From: Streptomyces fildesensis
GTDB lineage: Bacteria > Actinomycetota > Actinomycetes > Streptomycetales > Streptomycetaceae
NCBI RefSeq assembly: GCF_016107395.1
Contig: NZ_JAAIKO010000004.1
Span: forward strand, 372,001 to 436,000
Length of the DNA stretch: 64,000 bases
Reading direction: 5' to 3'
The translations under genes were made by a program, and so were the position numbers. Position 1 is the stretch's first letter; each line of letters opens with the position of its first letter. The notes under the pieces were generated by a model that was given only the letters and a program-made list of their open reading frames with translations, was not told the DNA's origin and made no database searches. Shown here in pieces: positions 38,838-47,694 of this stretch.

Positions 38838-39608
38838 TCAGCGCCCCGCAGCGGGTACCGTTCCGCGCAGGAAGCCGACGAGAAGTTCGGTGACGGCGGC
38901 AGGCCGTTCCAGGCTGGGCAGATGGCCCGCCCAGGGCAGTTCGACGTGGCGGGCGTCGGCGAGCAGGCCGGGCAGGGCGGCGGCGATCTCCCGGAAGTCC
39001 GTCACGTCATGGGCGCCCGACACGGCGAGGCACGGCGCCGTGACCGCCGCCAGGTCGAACTCGGCCCTGATCGGCTCGAACTCCTCGAGGGCGGCCAGCT
39101 GTACGTCGAAGGCGCGCCGCTGCATCCCGCGCACCGCCTCCCGGACGTCCGGCCCGCCCGCAGGACCCACCCAGGTGTCGACCATCAGCTCCACCGCCCC
39201 GGCGACGTCCCCCGCCTCCAGCAGTTCGTCCTCCCGCGCGCCGATCGCGCGCAGCCCGGCGCTGACCTCATGTCCGGGAAGCGCGGAACAGAGCAGCGCC
39301 AGGGCGCTCACCCGCTCCGGCCGGCGCGCCGCGATCTCCAGAGCGACCCGGCCGCCGGAGGAGGACGCCACCAGCGCGGCCCGCTCGATGCCGAGGGTGT
39401 CGAGGAGGTCCAGCACGTCGTCGGCGTTGCTGTACGGCCGGTCCGGCACGGGACTGCGGCCGAACCCCCGGAAGTCGCACCGCACCGGCCGGTACCCGGC
39501 GTCGACCAGGTCCGTCCACTGCGCGTCCCACATCCGCCGGTCGCACACCCCGGAATGCAACAGCACCACGGCCGGGCCGTCTCCGGCCACGTCATGAGAA
39601 AGAGTCAT
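38838..39608 (-). CDS. Alpha/beta hydrolase
   Basis: A 256-residue alpha/beta hydrolase of the fluoroacetate-dehalogenase/esterase-like group. Oxyanion-hole segment VVLLHSGVCDRRMW, nucleophile elbow VASSSGGRVAL where the usual leading Gly is Ser, Asp in VSGAHDVTDF and His in WAGHLPSLE. The start at 39608 gives the conserved N-terminus. It lies 62 bp after the PhzF-like gene on the same strand and might be in the siderophore transcription unit, but its role there is unproven. Confidence 0.85.
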   Translation of the reverse strand: MTLSHDVAGDGPAVVLLHSGVCDRRMWDAQWTDLVDAGYRPVRCDFRGFGRSPVPDRPYSNADDVLDLLDTLGIERAALVASSSGGRVALEIAARRPERVSALALLCSALPGHEVSAGLRAIGAREDELLEAGDVAGAVELMVDTWVGPAGGPDVREAVRGMQRRAFDVQLAALEEFEPIRAEFDLAAVTAPCLAVSGAHDVTDFREIAAALPGLLADARHVELPWAGHLPSLERPAAVTELLVGFLRGTVPAAGR

Positions 39609-39670
39609 CCGGCAGACCCTACTCAGCCGCGGTCCGGCCCACCCCTGGATCACCGGCCCCTCGCGCGCCT

Positions 39671-40312
39671 TCAGCGCACGGCTGCCACCCGGCCGCCCAC
39701 GTCGATCGTGCCGTCCGGGCCCGGGCGGGTCAGGATCTGGGAGGCGGTGCCCTGGCGGATGTCGAGGGGGCGGGCGAGTTGGGCGGCGAGGACGATCGCG
39801 GAGGCGCCGGTCGCCTCGTCCTCGGTGATCGCGTCGCCGCGGCGGGGGAAGCCGCGGGCGCGGACGCGGCCCGCCGCTTCGTCGGCCCAGGCCCAGGCGT
39901 AGAGCCAGCCCTCGCCCGGTGGCGGGGAGGGCAGGGCGTCGACCTCGGCGACCGTCGGGTACTGCTCGGTGCGGCGGCCGGGGGCCCAGGCGGCGCGGCC
40001 GCGGATCCAGGTGAAGTCGCCCTCCGTCCAGGCGGGGACGTCGCCGGCCGGCGGGCGCAGGAGGGACGACTTCAGGAGCCAGGCGGTGCCGGTGAGGGGG
40101 TGGCCGGCGAAGGGGAGTTCCACGCTGGGGGTGAAGATCCGAACGTCGCCGCGCTCCGCGTCGTCGATGAACACCGTCTCGCTGTAGCCGAGTTCGGCGG
40201 CGATCGCCTGGCGGGCGGCCGGGTCGGAGGAGTCGGCCGACACCACGCCCAGGAGGTTGCCGCCCCGGCCGTCGGGGCCGATGAACACCCGGAGCACTTC
40301 ATGATCGGTCAT
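39671..40312 (-). CDS. Short PhzF-family isomerase-like protein at the end of the siderophore operon
   Basis: A 213-residue PhzF/diaminopimelate-epimerase-fold protein. It has [16 protein letters not shown] with the catalytic Glu, [21 protein letters not shown] and [10 protein letters not shown] near the C-terminus, where PhzF has EDPATGSA. It is about 60-80 residues shorter than typical PhzF, mainly in the second domain. It begins 8 bp after the decarboxylase gene, so it is probably the last cistron of the operon. It is not part of described vibrioferrin operons; a role in tailoring is open. Confidence 0.8.
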   Translation of the reverse strand: MTDHEVLRVFIGPDGRGGNLLGVVSADSSDPAARQAIAAELGYSETVFIDDAERGDVRIFTPSVELPFAGHPLTGTAWLLKSSLLRPPAGDVPAWTEGDFTWIRGRAAWAPGRRTEQYPTVAEVDALPSPPPGEGWLYAWAWADEAAGRVRARGFPRRGDAITEDEATGASAIVLAAQLARPLDIRQGTASQILTRPGPDGTIDVGGRVAAVR

Positions 40313-40320
40313 GGGCCGAT

Positions 40321-41553
40321 TCAAGCACTGCCCAGGAAGTGGAAGCCCGGCCGGGGATGCATCAGGAAGTCGTGGTGGGAGATGTTCCACGCGTACGCCC
40401 CGGCCAGCGCGAACACTACGCGGTCCCCGGCCCGCAGGCCGGGCGCCGGAACCCGGCGGGCGAGGACGTCCTTCGGGGTGCAGAGCTGGCCGGTGAGGGT
40501 GACGTGGTCCTGTCCGGCGGCGGGGCGCGGCCAGGGGTGCGGCCAGTGGCCGACGGGCAGGACCTCGCAGGGCTGGTCGTGGCCCTTCGTCGCCGGGGTG
40601 CGCAGATGGTGGGTGCCGCCGCGCAGCACGGCGAACTCCTCACCGTGGCTGGGCTTCACGTCCAGCGCCTCGGTGGCGTACCAGCCGCAGTAGGCGCTGA
40701 GGGCGCGGCCCGGCTCGATACGCAGCAGCAGGCCGGGGTGGGCGGCGATGAGGCGCGCGAGGCCTTCGCCGTAGGCGGTCCAGTCGAAGCGGGCGCCGGG
40801 ATCGGCGTAGTCCACGGTCATGCCACCGCCGACGTTCACCTCGGGCAGCGCGATGCCGTGCCGGGCGGCCAGGCCCACCGCGAACGCCACCACCTCGGCG
40901 GCCACGGCGAGCTGCGCCGTCGCGTCGAGGCCGCTGGCGAGGTGGGCGTGGATGCCGCGCAGCTCCAGTTGGGGGTGGCTGCCGTCGGTGAGCAGCCGGA
41001 CGGCGCTGTCGGCCTGTGCGGGGTCGAGGCCGAACGGGGTCGGGCAGCCGCCCATCGCCAGTGAACTGCCTTCCAGCGCCGCGCCCGGCACCGGCAGGTT
41101 GAAGCGCAGCAGGACGGGAACGGTCCGGCCGGGGGCCGGCCGCGCGGCGAGGTGGCCGAGCATGCGCAGCTCGTACTCGCTCTCCACGTGGAAGCGTTCC
41201 ACGCCCAGCTCCAGCGCCGCCGCGATCTCGGCCGGGGTCTTGCCGGGCCCGCCGAAGGCCAGCGGGCGGTCCGGGACGGCCTTGCGGACATGGGTCAGTT
41301 CGCCGCCGGAGGAGACCTCGAAACCGTCGACGTACGGGGCGAGCGCGGTCAGGATCTCCGGCTCGGGGTTGGCCTTGGCGGCGTAGTAGAGCTCGACGCG
41401 CTCGGGGAGCGCGGCCCGTACGGCGGCGGCGTGGGCGCGCAGCTCCGCCAGGTCGTAGAGGTAGGCGGGCAGGTCGTCGGCGGCGAGGTACGTGGCCCGG
41501 TCGCGGACCGCGTCGGTCAGCAGCGCCGGGCCGGCGGAGGAGTTCGGGGTCAT
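40321..41553 (-). CDS. PLP fold-III decarboxylase of siderophore synthesis (PvsE-like)
   Basis: A 410-residue decarboxylase of the alanine-racemase/ODC/diaminopimelate-decarboxylase fold. The PLP Lys is in [14 protein letters not shown] (about residue 55); the His-Gly face is in GIHAHLASG, phosphate-binding [14 protein letters not shown] and the Cys-Asp active site [14 protein letters not shown]. In vibrioferrin synthesis PvsE decarboxylates a citrate-bound serine to ethanolamine; SbnH of staphyloferrin B does a similar job. It overlaps the upstream synthetase gene (ATGA). The real substrate is inferred. It is unlike DesA, which is a fold-I lysine decarboxylase. Confidence 0.88.
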   Translation of the reverse strand: MTPNSSAGPALLTDAVRDRATYLAADDLPAYLYDLAELRAHAAAVRAALPERVELYYAAKANPEPEILTALAPYVDGFEVSSGGELTHVRKAVPDRPLAFGGPGKTPAEIAAALELGVERFHVESEYELRMLGHLAARPAPGRTVPVLLRFNLPVPGAALEGSSLAMGGCPTPFGLDPAQADSAVRLLTDGSHPQLELRGIHAHLASGLDATAQLAVAAEVVAFAVGLAARHGIALPEVNVGGGMTVDYADPGARFDWTAYGEGLARLIAAHPGLLLRIEPGRALSAYCGWYATEALDVKPSHGEEFAVLRGGTHHLRTPATKGHDQPCEVLPVGHWPHPWPRPAAGQDHVTLTGQLCTPKDVLARRVPAPGLRAGDRVVFALAGAYAWNISHHDFLMHPRPGFHFLGSA

Positions 41554-43379
41554 CGGGTGCTCCAGGGCTCGGTCCGGTCGCTGTCGTCGCCGCCGGTTCC
41601 GCAGCCCGCCGCGCCCGGCGCCGACGCCCCCGACAGCACGTCCTCGGCCAGCGGAGACGGCAGCCGTACGTAGCCGGCCTCGCGGTCCGCCTTGCGCTCC
41701 CAGCGCGTCAGGAGGTTGGCCTTGGCGGGCAGCGGGACCCCGGCGAGCAGGGCGCTGAGCCGGGGCGGGCAGCCGTGGTCGTCCGCGTACTCGCGCAGCA
41801 CGCCGTGCACCCGCGCCCACAGCGCCGTCTCGGACTGCGGGTGCAGATCGGCGAGGGCCGCGAGCAGTTCGGCGACGTGGTTGACGAGCAGGCAGTAGAT
41901 GACGCGGTCCCAGCCGCGTTCCGCGTCGTACGTCATGGGGGCCGCGACATCGGCGGGCAGCGCGGCGAGGGTGGCGGCATGGTGCTCGGGGAGGAGCTTG
42001 GTGCCCTCCAGATCGCGGAAGAGCACCTGGACCGGGAAGCCGTCGCCGTCCACCCCGATCAGCACGTTCTGCAGATGCGGTTCCAGCACGACGCCGTGGT
42101 CGAAATAGGCGGCGAGCACCGGCGGGAGCAGCAGTCGCAGATACGCCGTCCACCAGTCGAGGGCGGCCTGTGGGCCCGCCCCGTCGAGGAGCCGCGAGAT
42201 GTGCGCGGAGCCGGTGGGGTACTCGTCGGCGACGGCGGCCGCCAGCAGCGGGGTGACACCGGGGCGCAGATGCGCGGCCAGGCCGTCGCGGACGATGACG
42301 CCGAAGCCTTCCAGCAGGCCGATGTCCGGGCGCCCGTCGGCGCCGGGCAGCGCGAGGCTGCGGTACGCGGGCTCCCGCAGCATGGCGCTGTCCGGGAAGC
42401 GCCCGGCCAGGTCGGCGAGGACCGGCGCCAGCAGGCGGGTGAGCGCGACCGCGCCGGACAGTTCGTAAGCGGCGTTCTTCCGCAGGCAGTTGGTGATCCG
42501 GATGTTGAGGCTGAACTTGAGGAACGTGTCGCCGTCGTACAGCGTGCGGACCGACGCGGTCGGTGCCGCGGCCGCGTCGCCGGTGCCCAGGTCGAGGATG
42601 TCGCCGCAGGCCAGGGCGGCGCGCAGCGCCGGGTGGTCGTGCAGCAGCCCGTACTGCCACGGGTGCGCGGGCAGCAGCCGGTAGCCGGCGGGCACCGGCC
42701 GCAGCCGGTCCAGCGGGTCGGCGGCGCCGGGTTCGCTGCGCTCCTCCGCGATCAGGTGCTCGCGGACGGCGAAGTGCCGCAGCGGGAACGTCGCGCCCGC
42801 CTCCGGGGCGTACGCGGCCCACGACGCCGGGTCGCCGGTGCGCGCCTTGGGGGTGGGGTGGAAGCGGTGACCGAACAGCAGGGACCGCTCGGACTCCAGG
42901 TAGTCGGGGGCGCCGGGACCGTCGTCGCTGCCGGGCACCGGACGGGGGAGCGACAGCGCGGCGGCGACGCCCCGGTGGCTGGAGACGATCTGGTCGAGGA
43001 ACTCGTCGTTGCGCACCCCGGTGCGCAGTGACAGCTCGTCGTGCACGTACTCGGCGAGTCGGTACCAGTCCAACTCCTTCCACCCGTCCGCGTGTTGCTC
43101 CGCGACGGGGCCGGTGAACCGGTGGGCGCCGATGAGCGAGGTGCGACGCAGCGCGACACGCAGCAGCGCGTCCGCGCGGGGCAGCCGCAGCAGGAGGTGG
43201 CCGTCCGCGACCGCGGTCTGGTGCTCGGGTCCCGATACCTCGCGGAGCAGGCAGTTGAGGAGGGTGTGGGCCACGACGTCATCGGCGTCGGGAAGACCGC
43301 TGGCGTGAAGACCGCTGGCGGAAAGGGCGCTGGCGGAAAGGCCGGCGGAAGGCTGCGCGAGGTGCAGGGGAAGCGTCAT
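41550..43379 (-). CDS. IucA/IucC siderophore synthetase (PvsD-like)
   Basis: A 609-residue NRPS-independent siderophore synthetase, which activates citrate (or a citrate derivative) as an adenylate and couples it to an amine or alcohol. NIS motifs include LFGHRFHPTPKARTG (the HPxxK-type ATP site), LLPAHPWQY, SVRTLYDGDTFLKFSLNIRITN (phosphate loop) and HGVVLEPHLQN with LVLFRDLEG-like VLFRDLEGTKL. I start it at 43379, where a GGAG lies 7 bases upstream, rather than at the ATG 43391. By position it matches PvsD. It overlaps the decarboxylase start. Confidence 0.9.
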   Translation of the reverse strand: MTLPLHLAQPSAGLSASALSASGLHASGLPDADDVVAHTLLNCLLREVSGPEHQTAVADGHLLLRLPRADALLRVALRRTSLIGAHRFTGPVAEQHADGWKELDWYRLAEYVHDELSLRTGVRNDEFLDQIVSSHRGVAAALSLPRPVPGSDDGPGAPDYLESERSLLFGHRFHPTPKARTGDPASWAAYAPEAGATFPLRHFAVREHLIAEERSEPGAADPLDRLRPVPAGYRLLPAHPWQYGLLHDHPALRAALACGDILDLGTGDAAAAPTASVRTLYDGDTFLKFSLNIRITNCLRKNAAYELSGAVALTRLLAPVLADLAGRFPDSAMLREPAYRSLALPGADGRPDIGLLEGFGVIVRDGLAAHLRPGVTPLLAAAVADEYPTGSAHISRLLDGAGPQAALDWWTAYLRLLLPPVLAAYFDHGVVLEPHLQNVLIGVDGDGFPVQVLFRDLEGTKLLPEHHAATLAALPADVAAPMTYDAERGWDRVIYCLLVNHVAELLAALADLHPQSETALWARVHGVLREYADDHGCPPRLSALLAGVPLPAKANLLTRWERKADREAGYVRLPSPLAEDVLSGASAPGAAGCGTGGDDSDRTEPWSTR

Positions 43380-43390
43380 CAACGGCTCCA

Positions 43391-44629
43391 TCAAGGGTGC
43401 GAGAAGAGAGCGTGTACGGCGGCTGCGACGGTGATCAGAGCGACGGCGGTGCCCGCGAGCACGGGCGCGGTCGGTCCGAAGGCGCTGTTGCCGAGTGCGG
43501 CGACCACTCCGGCGGCGACGGCCCCGCCCTTGGAGACGAACTCCAGGGAGCCGAACATCCTTCCCGGCGAGCGGCCTTGCACCGCGTCGGCGGCGAGCAG
43601 GGACAGACCGACCAGGCCGAGCGTGAGCCCGGCGCCGAGCAGCAGCCGGACGGCCGTGAACGTGATCAGCGAACCGGCCACGGCATGCCCCGCGAGACCC
43701 GCGGTCACCGCCGTGAAACCGAGGGCGATACCGAGCCGGGGGCGGTTGCGGAAGGCGGAGTGCACGGGCGCCGCGAAGAGCAGGTAACACAGGTGCGGCA
43801 GGGCGAAGAGCGACCCGGAGACGACCGGGGAGATCCCCGATATTCGGTCCCCGAGCAGGGCGATGAGGTAGGGGAACGAGATCACGGTCGAGAAGACGAA
43901 CGCGAACTCGAAGAGGTACAGCTCCCGCAGGAGCCCGCGCTGCGCGGTGACCGGCGGCGCTACCACCGCGATCTCGACCGGCTCAGCTCCGAGCATCTGC
44001 TGCTCCGCCCGCGGCTTCTCCATGACCACGACGGTCTCGCGCGGTTCCGGCAGTGCCAGCAGCATCGCCGCGGCGCCCAGCGGGAGCAGCGCGAGCAGCG
44101 CGTACTGGCGGTGCGGGGAGAGCCAGGGGGACAGCGTGCCGACCACGATGGGCGCGGCGACGAGGGCGGCGCGGGCGCTGCCCTGCATCAGGGTCAGGGC
44201 CCAGGACAGCCGGGTGCCGTCCAGCCCCGCCGCGAGATAGCCGTTGGTGGCGGCGAAGGTGCCGCCGAGGATGCCCTGCAGCACGAGGGCGGCGGTGAAG
44301 GTGGGCAGCGAGTCGGCGGCCCCGGCCAGCAGGAACGACAGCGCCAGCCCGAACTGGGCCCGCAGCAGAAGCCGTTTGCGGCCGTAGCGGTCGGCCAGCC
44401 GCCCCCACAGCGGGGCGGCGAGGCCGCCGAAGACCGTCGGGACGATGTAGAGCAGCCCGGCCCAGTGCGCGGTCGGGTCACCCAGCTCCGGCAGGATGGA
44501 CGTCAGGTACGGGGGCAGGCCGAGCGCGGCGAACGAGGCGACGAAGTAGCAGGCCGCGACGGCGTGCACCTGGCGGCGCCCCAGGGCGGGAGCCGGAGCG
44601 GCGGAAATCGTCGCCGCCTCGGCGCTCAC
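43391..44629 (-). CDS. MFS siderophore exporter (PvsC-like)
   Basis: A 412-residue transporter with 12 predicted helices. Loop 2-3 carries APLWGRLADRYGRKRLLL. It is placed between two NIS synthetase genes, the position of the vibrioferrin exporter PvsC and of SbnD in staphyloferrin B operons. The GTG start at 44629 overlaps the upstream stop (GTGA). The next gene starts within or just past its stop codon. Export of the finished siderophore is inferred from position and family. Confidence 0.88.
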   Translation of the reverse strand: MSAEAATISAAPAPALGRRQVHAVAACYFVASFAALGLPPYLTSILPELGDPTAHWAGLLYIVPTVFGGLAAPLWGRLADRYGRKRLLLRAQFGLALSFLLAGAADSLPTFTAALVLQGILGGTFAATNGYLAAGLDGTRLSWALTLMQGSARAALVAAPIVVGTLSPWLSPHRQYALLALLPLGAAAMLLALPEPRETVVVMEKPRAEQQMLGAEPVEIAVVAPPVTAQRGLLRELYLFEFAFVFSTVISFPYLIALLGDRISGISPVVSGSLFALPHLCYLLFAAPVHSAFRNRPRLGIALGFTAVTAGLAGHAVAGSLITFTAVRLLLGAGLTLGLVGLSLLAADAVQGRSPGRMFGSLEFVSKGGAVAAGVVAALGNSAFGPTAPVLAGTAVALITVAAAVHALFSHP

Positions 44630-46425
44630 CGCGAACCAGTCCCGACCAGCAGGTAGTTGGGGCCGGTCGTGTAGTGCTTGTTGATGTCGGCCGCGCCGGA
44701 GCGCTCCTTGCTGAGCAGGGTCCCGGCGCTGACCATCGCCTTGACCGGGAGCCGCTCGGCGTTCAGCACGCGTTCGCGCAGCAGCTCGGCCGGCTCGCCG
44801 CCCAGACGGTCGAACGCCTCGGAGAGCCGGTCGCGGACCAGCCGCAGCAGGTCGTCCAGCGGCGCCCGGCCGTGGTCGGCCAGCCCGAAGGCGTACGAGC
44901 CCGCGCACAGGTGGACGGTGATGGTGGTGAACAGGTCGATGAGCGGTTCGTCGGAGACGCAGAAGATCCGTTCGTCGTCGAACTCGTCGATCCTGGCCGT
45001 AAGTTCGCCCAGTGCCCGGCTCAGTCGCGCGGTGTTGATGCGTGGCCCGTCGTTGTCCTTGAGGACCAGCCGCAGCCGGGTGGTGCCCGTCGTGCGGTCC
45101 TGGTCCAGGGCGAGGGAGATGTTCTGCTGGTGCGACTCCAGGGCGATCCCGTAGCCGAAGAGCGTGGTCTGCCAGTCGAACAGCAGTGTCAGGCAGGCGT
45201 CCAGGAGAGCGATGGGGTCGCCGTCGTAGAAGCGGTCGGCGAGCTGGTCGATCACCAGCCGGCCGTCCGGGGCGCCGGCGAGCAGCGCGGCTATCGGGAC
45301 CAGGACGGAGTTCTGCAGGTGCTCCGGATAGCGGCGCAGCAGGACGGCGAGGAGCTCGTGCCCGGCGTGCGCGTAGCGGCGCTCGTCGGCGAGCAGCACG
45401 GTGTCCTGGAACCGGGGTTCGCGGGCGATCACCTCGCTCAGCAGCAGCTGGCAGGCGGCCCCGTCGGCGAGCGTGCCCGGCTTGATGGTCCGCCGGTTGC
45501 GCAGCCCCAGGGTCGCGGTGGCCAGCGGCAGCTTCAGATGCAGCAGCGGATACGTACGGTCCGCGAGCGTGCGCATGGACAGGGTGGGGACGAGGGACAG
45601 CGGCGCCTGTTCGGCGAGGAACGCGCGCCCTTCCAGACCGGTGGCGCGCAGCGCCTCGTCCAGCGGCGTCCCGACGGTCAGCGGGTGCACCGGGAGCACG
45701 GTGTGGGTGTCGCGCAGCTCCGGCATGCCGAGGGAGGCGGGTGTCGGCCACAGATAGGCGTACGTCTCGGCGGGGCCGCCGCCGGACTCCGTCACGGCAT
45801 CACGGGGCAGGACGAGCCAGCGCGGTGCGACGTCCTCGTGGAACTCCGGCGCATAGGCGCGCAGGTCGGACTCGCCGAGGCCGCTGCGGCCGCGCGATGT
45901 CGGATACACCGGGTGGTCGTGGAAGGCGGCCAGCGCGTCGAAGCCCAGGCTGCGGGCGTACGTCCAGTACGCGGTGTCGGAGCCGTAGCGCTCGGCGAGC
46001 CGGCCGGTCACCTCCGCGCGCACCCGGTCGTGCAGCCGCAGGGTCGCCGCGGTCTGCCGGCACTCCTCGGCGAACGCGTCGAAGCCGGCCTGGTCGACGG
46101 GGTCCGCCAGGGCGCGCAGTGCCCGCAGCACGGCGTCGGCGCCGGTGAGTTCGCGGCCGTCCGAGGCGCGCCGCAGCAGCGGCAGCCGGGCGGCGTACTC
46201 GCTCTGGAAGCCGTCGTCGGTCACCGGGAGCAGCAGCGCTTTCCCGAACCCGCCGGCCCCGTCACCGCCGTAGGTGTACGGCAGCCGCAGCCAGCGGCCG
46301 TCGGACTCCTCGACGAGGGTGGAGCGGGTGCGCAGCCCGACGACGTCCTCGCGCAGCAGCGCGCTGAGCACGCGCAGCATCAGTTCCGCGTCCACACCGG
46401 CATCGGTCGTACGGGTGCCCGTCAT
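44626..46425 (-). CDS. IucA/IucC siderophore synthetase (PvsB-like)
   Basis: A 599-residue NIS synthetase. Motifs: AFHDHPVYPTSRGRSGL (ATP-binding HP block), VLPVHPLTV, LSMRTLAD and LLHLKLPLATATLGLRNRR (phosphate loop), FGYGIALESHQQN and LVLKDNDGPRI. It is only distantly similar to the other synthetase in this operon, as expected for the two classes used by vibrioferrin. Start at 46425 overlaps the ATP-grasp stop (ATGA); its stop overlaps the MFS start. Substrate inferred: addition of the alanine-containing arm in PvsB. Confidence 0.9.
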   Translation of the reverse strand: MTGTRTTDAGVDAELMLRVLSALLREDVVGLRTRSTLVEESDGRWLRLPYTYGGDGAGGFGKALLLPVTDDGFQSEYAARLPLLRRASDGRELTGADAVLRALRALADPVDQAGFDAFAEECRQTAATLRLHDRVRAEVTGRLAERYGSDTAYWTYARSLGFDALAAFHDHPVYPTSRGRSGLGESDLRAYAPEFHEDVAPRWLVLPRDAVTESGGGPAETYAYLWPTPASLGMPELRDTHTVLPVHPLTVGTPLDEALRATGLEGRAFLAEQAPLSLVPTLSMRTLADRTYPLLHLKLPLATATLGLRNRRTIKPGTLADGAACQLLLSEVIAREPRFQDTVLLADERRYAHAGHELLAVLLRRYPEHLQNSVLVPIAALLAGAPDGRLVIDQLADRFYDGDPIALLDACLTLLFDWQTTLFGYGIALESHQQNISLALDQDRTTGTTRLRLVLKDNDGPRINTARLSRALGELTARIDEFDDERIFCVSDEPLIDLFTTITVHLCAGSYAFGLADHGRAPLDDLLRLVRDRLSEAFDRLGGEPAELLRERVLNAERLPVKAMVSAGTLLSKERSGAADINKHYTTGPNYLLVGTGSR

Positions 46426-47615
46426 GGGGTGATCTCCCAGCGCTGCGCCCGGAGGAAGTCCGTCACGACGCGGTCCACCGCCTCCTGGTCGGTTCCGGTG
46501 GCGCGCACGATGCCGAGGAGGTCCCGGTTGGTGTGGTGCAGTTCGTGCCGTTCACCGGTCGCGCGCAGCGGGCGGTAGACCAGCCGGACACCGTCCACCG
46601 TGCGCTCGGTGGCCTCGGGCGCGGCGGTCAGGGTGCCCGCCCGGTCCGCGCACGGGTACTCCAGCCGGGCGCGGCCGCCGCCGCGGGCGCCGAGGTCGGC
46701 GGGGAGCGGTTCGCCCAGGTGGACGCGGAGGATGTGCTCGAAGAGGGGGATGTCGAGCAGCCCGGCGAGCAGCAGATCGCACTGGTCGCCGATGGCCCGG
46801 TAGTTCACCTCGATGATGCGCGCCCGGCCGTCCTGGACCACGAACTCGGTGTGACAGGCGCCGAACCCGACGCCGAGGGCGTCCAGTTGCGCGAGGATCT
46901 GCTCGACGACCGCGGCGGGGTGCTCGGGAACGAAGGTGAGCCGTTCCTCGATGAAGTAGGGGAGCGGCGAGAGCCCGGTGTGGAATCCGCCCAGCACGTG
47001 CCGGGTCCGGCCGTCACCGAGTGTCTCCAGCGTGTACAGCTCGCCGGTGAGGTACTCCTCGGCCACGAGCGCCGCCTGCGGGCGGCGGGCCTGGATCTCC
47101 TTGCAGCGCAGCACCAGTTCCTCGGGGCCGCCGACGAGGACCACGTCCTCGCTGGCCACGCCCTCGCGCGGTTTCACCACGCACGGGTAGGGGACCGGCA
47201 GGCCGAGCAGCGAGGCGGGGTCCGCGCCGGCCGCGAGTTCGGCGGACCACACGGTGTCGGCGCCGGTGGCGGCCAGGTGGCGGCGCATCTGCGCCTTGTC
47301 CTTGGTGCGCAGGGCGGCCTGCCAGGGCTTGGCGGGCAGACCGAAGTACTCGGCGGCGAGCGCGGTCTGGGTCTGCAGGTGGTCGCTGTTGGTGAAGACG
47401 GCGTGGGGGGTGCGGCCGGTGGCGATCCGGGTGATGACGGCACGGAAGTCGCGTACGTCGCACTCCTCGACGTCCACCTGGGTGCCGTACAGCTCCTGGT
47501 GGGCGGCGGGGGAGTCGGTGAGGACGGTGACGTCCAGGCCGAGCCGGGAGGCGGCCGGCAGGAAACCCTCGGTGACGGAGTCCGTGGGGTTGAGCGCGAG
47601 CAGATACAGCCGCAT
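46422..47615 (-). CDS. ATP-grasp ligase of siderophore synthesis (PvsA-like)
   Basis: A 397-residue ATP-grasp carboxylate-amine ligase. It has a pre-ATP-grasp Rossmann domain (MRLYLLALNPTDSVTEGFLPAA), ATP-binding YPCVVKPREGVASEDVVLV and EEYLTGELYTLETL, and the Mg site ARIIEVNYRAIGDQCDLL. Such enzymes join an amino acid to a carboxylate. In vibrioferrin synthesis PvsA occupies the first biosynthetic position. Start at 47615 is supported by an AGGA site. First of five overlapping biosynthetic cistrons. Confidence 0.85.
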   Translation of the reverse strand: MRLYLLALNPTDSVTEGFLPAASRLGLDVTVLTDSPAAHQELYGTQVDVEECDVRDFRAVITRIATGRTPHAVFTNSDHLQTQTALAAEYFGLPAKPWQAALRTKDKAQMRRHLAATGADTVWSAELAAGADPASLLGLPVPYPCVVKPREGVASEDVVLVGGPEELVLRCKEIQARRPQAALVAEEYLTGELYTLETLGDGRTRHVLGGFHTGLSPLPYFIEERLTFVPEHPAAVVEQILAQLDALGVGFGACHTEFVVQDGRARIIEVNYRAIGDQCDLLLAGLLDIPLFEHILRVHLGEPLPADLGARGGGRARLEYPCADRAGTLTAAPEATERTVDGVRLVYRPLRATGERHELHHTNRDLLGIVRATGTDQEAVDRVVTDFLRAQRWEITP

Positions 47616-47652
47616 GGCTGAGAGTCCTGTTCTGGGAACGTGTGGTGGGGAG

Positions 47653-47678
47653 GGGGCGGGCCGGGGGAGGCCCGCCCC
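47653..47678 (-). promoter_or_regulatory. Hairpin between uptake and biosynthesis genes
   Basis: A 10-bp GC stem (arms GGGGCGGGCC and GGCCCGCCCC) with a six-base loop lies in the 79-bp gap between the binding-protein and ATP-grasp genes, and GTGTG/CACAC flank it. No T run, so it may be a partial terminator or an mRNA stabiliser that sets the ratio of uptake to biosynthesis proteins. Confidence 0.5.
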
Positions 47679-47694
47679 TCTCACACGGGAAGCG

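Noticed and set aside
39671..47615. Desferrioxamine or aerobactin biosynthesis
   Set aside because: No N-hydroxylating monooxygenase or acyltransferase gene is present, and the decarboxylase is fold type III, not the fold-I lysine decarboxylase of desferrioxamine clusters.
39671..47615. Staphyloferrin B (sbn) cluster
   Set aside because: It lacks the SbnA/SbnB pair for diaminopropionate, a citrate synthase and a third NIS synthetase, and has an ATP-grasp gene that sbn lacks.
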